A stretch of DNA of 13,039 nt from assembly GCA_937902295.1 (NCBI GenBank), contig CALGUM010000038.1:1-13039 (forward strand). The letters run 5' to 3'. Positions 7,109 through 13,039 of this stretch are shown piece after piece; position 1 is the stretch's first letter, and every line of letters begins with the position of its first letter. This stretch comes from an uncultured Candidatus Saccharibacteria bacterium. Its GTDB lineage: Bacteria > Patescibacteriota > Saccharimonadia > Saccharimonadales > Saccharimonadaceae. Under the pieces are notes generated by a model. It worked only from the letters and a program-made list of their open reading frames with translations, was not told where the DNA came from and did not search any database. Position numbers and translations under genes: made by a program.

Positions 7109-8179
7109 ATGAAACAAGCTCTTGTGCATCATGATGCATTATTGTCAGTAAACTCCCATATTGATGAGTTTTTTGAGCAATCAATCAAAGTCGCCTCAGA
7201 TATTGATTCTTCGTATGAGCGACTATGGCGCGGTCTGCACACATTGATACAGTCGGGTGGTAAGCGTCACCGACCGCGTATGCTCCTTATGTCGTACATG
7301 GCATTTGGTGGTGAGCAGGTAGAGTCTGTTGCGCGTATTGCGGCAGCTCATGAACTTCTACATTTTGCCTTGCTTATACACGATGACATAATTGATCGAG
7401 ATTATATTCGCTACGGTACTGACAATATTGCTGGCCAGTACAAGCATACGTATGCGACATTTATGACTTCGAACGAAGAGGTGACACACTACGCAAATAG
7501 CGCTGCGATTCTAGCAGGTGACTTAATGCTTTCTGGGGCGCACCAACTTATCGCATCAAGTGATTTACCGGGTGATGCGATCGCGACAGCACAGCAACTT
7601 TTGAGCAGAGGCATTATGGACGTAGCTGGAGGAGAGTTACTTGATACAGAAGGAAGTTTTGTTCCATACAAAAAAGGTGACGCGCTAAAAATAGCTCGTT
7701 ACAAGACGGCGAGCTATTCATTTATATCCCCACTTCTTACGGGTGCAGCACTTGGTGGATCTGTTGAAGCTATGCAGCGCCAATCATTGCGAGAGTACGC
7801 GACGTCACTTGGTGTTGCATATCAGCTTGCAGACGATATTATCGGTGTCTTTGGTAACGAGGTGGAGACAGGTAAATCGACAGTAGGAGATATTATCGAG
7901 GGCAAGCGAACGTACTTGGTGGAACGCGCGCTCGAGACGCTTTCAGGTGTTGATCGAAATATGTTCATGACAATATTTGGTAATCACGCTGCTACACTCG
8001 TAGAAGTTGCGCAGGCCAAAGAACTATTAGTGTCATGCGGTGCACGCTCACGTACAGAGCAAAAAATTGCAGAATACGCAGATGCTGCACGTGAGTCGCT
8101 GAGTGAACTATTGCTGCCGGATGAATACCACCGAGAGTTTCTGCTGATGGTAGATAAAGCTGTTACACGGAGTTCTTGA
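7109..8179 (+). CDS. crtE: Geranylgeranyl diphosphate synthase (polyprenyl synthase)
   Basis: This 356-residue trans-isoprenyl diphosphate synthase condenses IPP with allylic diphosphates, in this context to geranylgeranyl-PP for phytoene synthesis. Family motifs are in order: GGKRHRP (50-56), the first Asp-rich motif DDIID (92-96), KTASYSF (199-205), and the second Asp-rich motif DDIIG (242-246) followed by VFG...GK...EGKRTYL. The DDxxG form of the second motif is common in actinobacterial CrtE/IdsA-type enzymes. It is the first gene of a six-gene operon, and its TGA shares a base with the crtB ATG. The start looks leaderless. Chain length cannot be read with certainty from sequence; C20 is inferred from the neighbours. 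Confidence 0.92.
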   Translation: MKQALVHHDALLSVNSHIDEFFEQSIKVASDIDSSYERLWRGLHTLIQSGGKRHRPRMLLMSYMAFGGEQVESVARIAAAHELLHFALLIHDDIIDRDYIRYGTDNIAGQYKHTYATFMTSNEEVTHYANSAAILAGDLMLSGAHQLIASSDLPGDAIATAQQLLSRGIMDVAGGELLDTEGSFVPYKKGDALKIARYKTASYSFISPLLTGAALGGSVEAMQRQSLREYATSLGVAYQLADDIIGVFGNEVETGKSTVGDIIEGKRTYLVERALETLSGVDRNMFMTIFGNHAATLVEVAQAKELLVSCGARSRTEQKIAEYADAARESLSELLLPDEYHREFLLMVDKAVTRSS

Positions 8180-8997
8180 TGGATCTGTATGATCAGACCG
8201 CGTATGAACTGAGCCGACGGCTCACACTGCGTTATTCAACTTCATTTGGCCTAAGTAGTTGGCTTTTTGCTCGTGACATACGACCTCATATATATGCTGT
8301 GTATGGTCTGGCACGTATCGCAGATGAGATTGTAGATACATACGACGGAGAGAGCGCCGCTGAGATGCTCGATGACCTTGAACATCACACGGAACGATCT
8401 ATGGAGATTGGGTATAGTCCAAATCCACTCGTGCATGCATTTGCGCTGAGCGCGCGTAAATATGGTATCGGTACGGATTTAACACGTGCATTTTTTAAGA
8501 GTATGCGTATCGACCTCTCACCACAGACATACGATGATATACTGTATCGTGAATATATTTATGGGTCGGCCGAAGTGATTGGACTCATGTGCGTGCGAGT
8601 ATTCGTTGGTGGTGACGACGCCCGGTATGAGAAACTTGCGGAAGGTGCACGCTCGCTTGGTGCAGCCTACCAAAAAGTAAACTTTCTACGGGACGTGCGC
8701 GATGACTATGCGCGACTTGGGCGTGTGTATTTTCCAGGGGTTATGTTCGAGACGTTTACGGGTGAACAGAAGCAAGAAATTGAAGCAGATATTGAGCAGG
8801 ATTTTATTAATGCCAAACAAGCGATCAATGACCTGCCTCGAGGTGCGAAAGCTGCGGTACTTGTAAGTTATGAGTATTACCACACGCTATTTAAAAAAAT
8901 TAAGCGAGCAGATGTACTCACTATCAAAACAACCCGCATGAGGATATGGAATGGGTATAAACTGTTACTTTTGTGTAAGAGGTTGATTATACGATGA
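8179..8997 (+). CDS. crtB: Phytoene synthase
   Basis: This 272-residue squalene/phytoene synthase family protein joins two geranylgeranyl-PP molecules head to head to give phytoene. It has the two Asp-rich motifs: DEIVD (49-53) and NFLRDVRDD (168-176, D172 and D176), the latter inside the conserved YQKVNFLRD...GRVYFP stretch. Length is normal or slightly short for bacterial CrtB. The ATG at 8179 is preferred over the TTG just before it: GGAG lies at 8169-8172 and the ATG overlaps the crtE stop (TGATG). Its own end overlaps crtI by 4 bases (ATGA). It is expected to act at the membrane surface. Confidence 0.94.
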   Translation: MDLYDQTAYELSRRLTLRYSTSFGLSSWLFARDIRPHIYAVYGLARIADEIVDTYDGESAAEMLDDLEHHTERSMEIGYSPNPLVHAFALSARKYGIGTDLTRAFFKSMRIDLSPQTYDDILYREYIYGSAEVIGLMCVRVFVGGDDARYEKLAEGARSLGAAYQKVNFLRDVRDDYARLGRVYFPGVMFETFTGEQKQEIEADIEQDFINAKQAINDLPRGAKAAVLVSYEYYHTLFKKIKRADVLTIKTTRMRIWNGYKLLLLCKRLIIR

Positions 8998-10508
8998 AAA
9001 AAAGTGCAATTATTATTGGTGCAGGGTATGGTGGTATGGCGCTCGCAAACTTGCTTGCAAAAAGCGGCTATACGGTGACTGTAATCGAAAAGAATGCGCA
9101 ATCCGGTGGTAGAATTGCTGCTGTAAAACAAAATGGGTATACGTTTGATATCGGGCCATCTTGGTATTTGATGCCAGAAGTATTTGAGCAGTACTATCAA
9201 ATCTTTGGAGAATTGGCACACACGCGACTTGACTTAGTGCGTTTTAAGCCTGGCTATCGTGTATATTTCGAGCACGATGATCCACTCACGATTCAAGGTG
9301 ATATTGAGCACGATAGGCACACATTCGAAGCAATTGAGCGGGGTGCTGGAGAGAAGCTAGAGCGCTACGTGCAAAAAAGCTCACTTGTGTATGAGCTTTC
9401 CGTAAAATATTTCCTTTACAATAATTTCCAGCGAGCCCGAGATATATTGCGTTGGCCAATCATCCGAAACGCCCCACGCATGGTCCGTCTTGTCACGCAA
9501 AATCTTGATACATATGTGTCGAAATCATTTCGTGATCGACGCCTTAGGCAATTACTTGAATATCATATGGTGTTTCTTGGTAGTTCGCCATTTCAGGCAC
9601 CTGCAATTTACACACTCATGAGTCACCTTGATTTTAAAAGTGGTGTGTTTTACCCACGTGCAGGCATGGTATCACTTGCCGACGATATGAAAGCGCTTGG
9701 CGACGAGTTCGGTATTTGCTATGTGTTCAATGCGGACGTGCAAGAAATCATCGTCAAAAAGGGCGAGGCGGTTGGTGTGCGACTCGGTGATGATACTGAA
9801 CTGAGGGCAGATGTCATTGTCTCTGGCGCGGACTTGCATCACACTGAAACTACACTGCTGGCAAAGCCTCATCAGAGTTTTGATGAGAAGTACTGGAGTG
9901 CGCGTCAACCCGGACCCGGAGCGCTCTTGGTGTCAGTAGGGGTGAAAGGTACATTACCTAGTTTAGAACACCACAATCTGTTTTTTGTTGATAAGTGGCG
10001 AGAGAATTTTCGTGCAATTTATGAAGATAAAATTATTCCAAAAGACGCTTCTGTCTATGTGTGTAATCCGACAAAAACCGACCCTACACTTGCACCAGAA
10101 GGTCATGAAAACTTGTTCTTTCTTGTTCCTATTCCAGCTGGTGTTTCCCTCGATGAAAACGAGCAAGCGCAGTTGGCCGATACCGCAATCTCTACCTTTT
10201 CCGCTGCGGCATCTATTCCAGATCTCGCCGAACGTATTGTAGAAAAGAATATATTTGGTCCTCAGGATTTCGCCGACCGATACAATGCATGGGAATACAA
10301 TGCGTTTGGGGGCGAATCTCATCTTTTGTCGCAAAGTATCATGTTTCGTACGCCCAACAAAAGCAAAAAAGTGAAGAATTTGTATTATGTGGGTGCCGGC
10401 TCTCTGCCTGGTATCGGACTTCCCATGTGTCTTATTAGTGCGCAACTCACTTATAAAAAAATTACGAATAATCGTGCGGCCGGCCCTCTGAAGAAAGAGG
10501 ATATGTAA
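8994..10508 (+). CDS. crtI: Phytoene desaturase (lycopene-forming)
   Basis: This 504-residue FAD-dependent CrtI-type desaturase should convert phytoene to lycopene. The N-terminal Rossmann motif IIGAGYGGMALA (7-18) is followed by an acidic strand end (VIEKNAQSGGR) and DIGPSWYLMP, as in bacterial CrtI. The C-terminal FAD-binding signature LYYVGAGSLPGIGLPMCLIS is intact. Length is typical. It starts in an ATGA overlap with crtB, with AAGAGG upstream, and its TAA shares a base with the next ATG (TAATG). The exact number of desaturations cannot be read from sequence; lycopene is inferred from the cyclase and elongase genes that follow. Confidence 0.94.
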   Translation: MKKSAIIIGAGYGGMALANLLAKSGYTVTVIEKNAQSGGRIAAVKQNGYTFDIGPSWYLMPEVFEQYYQIFGELAHTRLDLVRFKPGYRVYFEHDDPLTIQGDIEHDRHTFEAIERGAGEKLERYVQKSSLVYELSVKYFLYNNFQRARDILRWPIIRNAPRMVRLVTQNLDTYVSKSFRDRRLRQLLEYHMVFLGSSPFQAPAIYTLMSHLDFKSGVFYPRAGMVSLADDMKALGDEFGICYVFNADVQEIIVKKGEAVGVRLGDDTELRADVIVSGADLHHTETTLLAKPHQSFDEKYWSARQPGPGALLVSVGVKGTLPSLEHHNLFFVDKWRENFRAIYEDKIIPKDASVYVCNPTKTDPTLAPEGHENLFFLVPIPAGVSLDENEQAQLADTAISTFSAAASIPDLAERIVEKNIFGPQDFADRYNAWEYNAFGGESHLLSQSIMFRTPNKSKKVKNLYYVGAGSLPGIGLPMCLISAQLTYKKITNNRAAGPLKKEDM

Positions 10509-10822
10509 TGCAGTATGTCTATCTGGCCGGAATTTGCTTTAGTCTACTTGGTATGGTGGTGCTTGATAAAAAATATCAGCTTGCGTTGTGGTATGATGCA
10601 CGACGCACACTCGCTACACTGGCAATTGGTGTAGCGGTATTTATCGTGTGGGATGTACTAGGCATCGCACTGGGTATATTCTTTAGTGGCCACTCGCGAT
10701 ATATGAGTGGTATATATCTTGGTCCAGAGTTTCCTGTCGAAGAGCTGCTGTTTCTTATTTTCTTATGCTATTTTACGCTGGTAATGTACCGACTTGGGGA
10801 GATAAAATGGTTACGTACATAG
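10508..10822 (+). CDS. crtYc: Lycopene cyclase subunit, CrtYc/CrtYe type
   Basis: This 104-residue membrane protein is the first half of a heterodimeric lycopene cyclase, as found in Actinobacteria (CrtYc, CrtYe, CrtYg, LbtA types). Three helices lie at about 4-20, 34-58 and 78-95. The family motif P-E-x-P-x-E-E is seen at 73-79 (PEFPVEE), just before the third helix. The partner gene overlaps its 3' end by 16 bases, so the two are made together. A Shine-Dalgarno (AGAGGA) precedes the ATG. Whether the ring made is beta, epsilon or gamma, and whether the substrate is C40 or C50, cannot be told; the elongase downstream favours a C50 product. Confidence 0.88.
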   Translation: MQYVYLAGICFSLLGMVVLDKKYQLALWYDARRTLATLAIGVAVFIVWDVLGIALGIFFSGHSRYMSGIYLGPEFPVEELLFLIFLCYFTLVMYRLGEIKWLRT

Positions 10823-11112
10823 TACTCAATGTAGTCGTTATCGTAGTAATATTGGCAGTATTCGCTCGCTTGAAAATGCTTCGATGGAACGCGGTCATGG
10901 GGTATCTACTTCTCCTTATACTGCTACTTACAGCGATATTTGATTCGGTTATTATTGGTATTGGCGTGGTTGACTATGACTACAGTAAAACACTCGGAAT
11001 CAGGATTGGCTATGCGCCAATTGAAGATTTTATGTACGCAATCTTAGCGGTGCTTATCATACCGGCATTATGGAAAAAAATGGAGATCCTGCATGTTCGA
11101 AAAAATACGTAA
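10807..11112 (+). CDS. crtYd: Lycopene cyclase subunit, CrtYd/CrtYf type
   Basis: This 101-residue protein is the second half of the heterodimeric cyclase. Helices are at about 3-20, 30-54 and 73-89. The motif API-E-D (70-74) before the last helix is the counterpart of the PxE motif in subunit one; both acidic motifs are thought to form the active site at the membrane. The ATG at 10807 is chosen because GGGGAG lies just upstream and the helix pattern begins there; a frame extending back to 10765 adds only residues read from the other subunit's coding region. It overlaps crtYc by 16 bases and the elongase by 20 bases. Confidence 0.87.
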   Translation: MVTYIVLNVVVIVVILAVFARLKMLRWNAVMGYLLLLILLLTAIFDSVIIGIGVVDYDYSKTLGIRIGYAPIEDFMYAILAVLIIPALWKKMEILHVRKNT

Positions 11113-11953
11113 GTTAGTGTTAGTTTCTCGCCCTGTCTCATGGCTGAATACGGCGTACCCGTTTGGCGCAGCATTTTTGGTAACTGGCGGAGAGGTTGGG
11201 TTGTTCTTTTGGCTCGCAGTTGCCTACTTTCTGATTCCATATAATTTGTTGATGTATGGAATTAACGATGTATTTGACTATGAATCAGATATTAGAAACC
11301 CACGTAAAGGTGGTATAGAAGGCGCAAAAGAACAAAAATCCTTACACCCAGTTATTCTCACGGCAGCAATTGGTATGAACGTGCCGTTTGTCGTATATCT
11401 TTTGACTCAGGGGTCTATTGTCTCGGGAGCGATTCTTGGCATAGTACTATTTTTTGTAGTGGCGTATTCTGTGGGTGGATTACGGTTTAAGGAAATTCCA
11501 GTACTCGATTCAATTACAAGCAGCATGCATTTTGTAGGCCCGATGGTGTACGCACTCTCTTTGACTGGTTTGTCGTTAGAGTATATACCTTTTTTGATCG
11601 CGTTCTTTTTGTGGGGGATCGCAAGTCATGCATTTGGCGCTGTGCAAGATATTATTCCTGACAGAGAAGGGAAGCTTGCTTCGATTGCGACAGTATTTGG
11701 CGCACGAAGAACGGTGTGGCTTGTCTTCGTACTATATATCACTGCGAGCATAGTACTCATCGCACAGGGCCTACTCGCTGCAATAGTTGGCCTTGCAGGA
11801 CTACTCTACGTGGCCAATGTGGCGCCATATCTACGGGTGACTGATGAATCATCTGCTAAGACGAATCACGGTTGGCGAAGGTTTATTTGGCTGAATCTCG
11901 CAACAGGATTTATCGTGACTATGACACTCATAGTGTATATAGCCACAGCTTGA
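11093..11953 (+). CDS. crtEb: Lycopene elongase-type UbiA prenyltransferase
   Basis: This 286-residue integral membrane UbiA-family prenyltransferase has about eight to nine helices. The first Asp-rich motif is NDVFDYESD (58-66), followed directly by IRNPRKGGIEG, a stretch characteristic of CrtEb-type lycopene elongases. The second is QDIIPDREG (185-193). These enzymes add DMAPP-derived C5 units to both ends of lycopene, giving C50 skeletons such as flavuxanthin. It ends the operon. Its ATG has TGGAGA 7 bases upstream and overlaps the cyclase gene by 20 bases. The order crtE-B-I-Ye-Yf-Eb is that known from Corynebacterium glutamicum, without the transporter gene that interrupts it there. A quinone or other lipid prenyltransferase is a less likely alternative. 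Confidence 0.88.
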   Translation: MFEKIRKLVLVSRPVSWLNTAYPFGAAFLVTGGEVGLFFWLAVAYFLIPYNLLMYGINDVFDYESDIRNPRKGGIEGAKEQKSLHPVILTAAIGMNVPFVVYLLTQGSIVSGAILGIVLFFVVAYSVGGLRFKEIPVLDSITSSMHFVGPMVYALSLTGLSLEYIPFLIAFFLWGIASHAFGAVQDIIPDREGKLASIATVFGARRTVWLVFVLYITASIVLIAQGLLAAIVGLAGLLYVANVAPYLRVTDESSAKTNHGWRRFIWLNLATGFIVTMTLIVYIATA

Positions 11954-11962
11954 GACGCTCGA

Positions 11963-12003
11963 AGTATTGTTATGCGACTATAAGGTGGTGTATGGACAAT
12001 ACT
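11963..12003. repeat. Inverted repeat after the carotenoid operon
   Basis: Perfect 8-bp arms AGTATTGT (11963-11970) and ACAATACT (11996-12003) enclose 25 bases, starting 9 bases after the elongase stop. GTAAAAATAA follows on the plus strand, so it is not a standard terminator; on the minus strand TTATTTTT (12012-12005) precedes it. Role unknown. Confidence 0.4.
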
Positions 12004-12022
12004 GTAAAAATAATTGCAACAT

Positions 12023-12122
12023 AGGGAGTGTGCCGGAGGAGGCGGGATTATTCAAAGATTTTGCTTTGATTTGTCCCACCCCTTCCGGACAGTAAGAACC
12101 ATGTGTAACACTAGCACTCCCT
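12023..12122 (-). other. Long two-tier hairpin at the 3' end of the 12111-12845 gene
   Basis: Outer arms AGGGAGTG (12023-12030) and CACTCCCT (12115-12122) are perfect. Inside, a 15-bp stem (12033-12047 with 12074-12088) closes an inner 6-bp stem TCAAAG/CTTTGA (12052-12057/12064-12069). As minus-strand RNA the 15-bp stem has one mismatch and two G-U pairs; as plus-strand RNA it has two mismatches, so it fits the minus-strand transcript better. The right outer arm lies in the last coding codons of the minus gene. T-rich TTATTTTT follows about 10 bases after the outer arm on the minus strand, so it may be a terminator. Confidence 0.6.
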
Positions 12123-12845
12123 GATAGTCGGTGAAGACCAGCGGTTATTTGCGCAGTTGGCCGCAGTACTATGGATTTCAAGGTGCTTGATACCTCCGCA
12201 CATACGCCAGCGTAAATACAGAATGTTACACCACCGTCCATTCGACTTATGCTGGAAGCCAGCCAAGTTTGGTGCCACTGCACCTTTCAGCCATGCGAGT
12301 GGCCAATTGGGGAACTGGATCATCGCGGACAGTACCTCACTTGCAGCGAGGTTTGGTTGGCTCCATAGGGCGTCAGGACGTGCACTCCTCCCGTGCTCAT
12401 AGTCGAAACCGAGCCAGACGGGGTTTTCGTATTCATGCCGGTTTGGCACAAGGCGAAAACTATCTTGATCGAACATAACCTGATCAAGAGACTGTTTGAT
12501 GCAGTTATCCGGAAGCCGAATTTTCCTCCACAAAGCTCCGATCGTGTCAGGGATATGGAGCAGGAGTACCTCAAACTTAGTGCGAGGTATAAAATCCTTT
12601 GGTGGCTCTGGTAGAGTTACATTGGGCCAGAGTCGAAGTGCGTGTGCAAGTTGCTGATCGGTCGATGTATCCCATGAGGGGATACTTTTGGGCTGCTCAG
12701 GATGAATCGAAGCCAGCATGGCATGAGCCAGATGGGGCTCTTTGATGATATGAGCAATATCATGATCAGTGAATCCCGCCGACAGTAATGCGCGTCGCAA
12801 ACGTATACTCTGCAGTGCATCTTGACTGACGAATTTCTCGTACAT
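12111..12845 (-). CDS. Hypothetical Trp-rich protein with a variable-looking C-terminus
   Basis: This 244-residue soluble protein has no signal peptide. The first 50 residues look helical (LRRALLSAGFTDHDIAHI...), followed by a Pro-rich stretch (52-88). The second half is rich in Trp and Asn with short motifs: NPVWLGFD (141-148), QPNLAASEVLSA (163-174), FPNWPLAW (178-185) and APNL (191-194). It ends in a tail RWSSPTIREC. I recall this layout from uncharacterised Patescibacteria proteins, but cannot check. Residues 195-235 are dominated by N, R, C, H, I, S, T and G between fixed W, L and Y positions, with mostly NNC/NNT codons, which resembles the variable region of a retroelement-diversified lectin-like fold. 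The ATG has AAGGAA about 10 bases upstream and its own promoter (12893-12920). No reverse transcriptase or template copy is in the window. Confidence 0.75.
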   Translation of the reverse strand: MYEKFVSQDALQSIRLRRALLSAGFTDHDIAHIIKEPHLAHAMLASIHPEQPKSIPSWDTSTDQQLAHALRLWPNVTLPEPPKDFIPRTKFEVLLLHIPDTIGALWRKIRLPDNCIKQSLDQVMFDQDSFRLVPNRHEYENPVWLGFDYEHGRSARPDALWSQPNLAASEVLSAMIQFPNWPLAWLKGAVAPNLAGFQHKSNGRWCNILYLRWRMCGGIKHLEIHSTAANCANNRWSSPTIREC

Positions 12846-12892
12846 CGCAGTACACTTCCTTTCGGGGTGCTATGTGTTAAGGTTCTAGCTCC

Positions 12893-12920
12893 AGTATAGT
12901 ACAAAACGTACAGAGGGCAA
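12893..12920 (-). promoter_or_regulatory. Promoter of the 12111-12845 gene
   Basis: On the minus strand TTGCCC (12920-12915), a 16-base spacer and TATACT (12898-12893). The start would be near 12886, giving a leader of about 40 bases that contains the Shine-Dalgarno. Confidence 0.6.
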
Positions 12921-12951
12921 TTGCAAGATCCCGAGATGCTTATGGTATACT
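12921..12951 (+). promoter_or_regulatory. Promoter of the 12982 gene
   Basis: TTGCAA (12921-12926) and TATACT (12946-12951) with an extended -10 TG at 12943-12944. The spacer is 19 bases, a little long, which the extended -10 may offset. The -35 box abuts that of the divergent gene. Confidence 0.6.
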
Positions 12952-12981
12952 ATGTACATTACGTATAAGGCGGGGGTAGAC

Positions 12982-13039
12982 ATGCAGATAGTAGCAAAAT
13001 TGACGGGATATTTAGTAGCAAGTATTGCCGTATCGGCGG
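12982..13039 (+). CDS. Start of a secreted or membrane protein, cut by the window end
   Basis: Only 19 codons are visible (MQIVAKLTGYLVASIAVSA), open to the last base. One Lys followed by a hydrophobic run of small residues suggests a signal peptide or an N-terminal membrane helix. The ATG is preceded by the purine-rich GGCGGGGG at about 6 bases, and by a good promoter with a start site near 12958. Nothing more can be said about function. Confidence 0.5.
   Translation, partial: MQIVAKLTGYLVASIAVSA

Noticed and set aside
8177..8179. TGA recoded as an amino acid (alternative code of some Patescibacteria)
   Set aside because: The crtE, crtB and elongase genes end at TGA exactly where the families end and where the next gene begins, so TGA is a normal stop here.
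9963..10445. 160-codon minus-strand frame inside crtI
   Set aside because: Pure antisense of a clear CrtI coding region, with no ribosome site or recognisable motif.
11992..12024. Ten-codon frame with an AAGGTGGT site just upstream
   Set aside because: Too short to support, and it lies in the inverted-repeat spacer after the carotenoid operon.
1..13039. CRISPR array, insertion sequence, rRNA or reverse transcriptase
   Set aside because: No regularly spaced repeats, transposase, rRNA sequence or reverse-transcriptase motif is seen on either strand.

Overview
The window reads as part of a small, mid-GC bacterial genome that uses the standard code (several genes end in TGA). Features pointing to a Patescibacteria/Saccharibacteria-like organism are: tightly overlapping genes, many apparently leaderless starts (a -10 box ending about 7 bases before the ATG), and a Trp-rich protein ending in a ...SPTIREC tail that I recall from that lineage. 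This assignment is inference (about 60%). A low-GC actinobacterium is the main alternative, because the carotenoid, chitinase and NrtR-like proteins all look actinobacterial in type.

Layout. 1-201 holds a GC hairpin and a promoter. 202-642 encodes a small four-helix membrane protein. 720-793 is tRNA-Gln(CTG), with its own promoter (625-653, inside the end of the previous gene) and its own terminator (846-873). 923-1705 (-) is an NrtR-type regulator whose Nudix box has lost its catalytic glutamates. An open frame with a strong Shine-Dalgarno follows it, running antisense through the tRNA. Divergent from NrtR is a two-gene unit (1899-5727): a membrane GT2 polysaccharide synthase and a membrane-anchored GH18 chitinase-like protein with two chitin-binding domains. 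A 21-bp palindrome lies in the NrtR/GT2 intergenic space. 5922-6269 (-) is a small membrane protein with its own promoter and terminator. 6270-6658 has no convincing gene. 6659-7030 is an unrecognised 123-residue protein.

7109-11953 is the core of the window: six translationally coupled genes, crtE - crtB - crtI - crtYc-like - crtYd-like - crtEb-like (UbiA). Together they would make geranylgeranyl-PP, phytoene and lycopene, then add C5 units and cyclise the ends to give a C50 carotenoid, as in the decaprenoxanthin/sarcinaxanthin pathways of Actinobacteria. The gene order matches that known for Corynebacterium. No gene for isoprenoid precursor supply, carotenoid cleavage or rhodopsin is in the window.

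11954-12110 is a convergent spacer holding large inverted repeats. 12111-12845 (-) encodes the Trp-rich protein with a variable-looking C-terminus directly followed by a long hairpin, a layout resembling a diversity-generating retroelement target. It is divergent, with back-to-back promoters, from a gene starting at 12982 that encodes a secreted or membrane protein and runs off the window.
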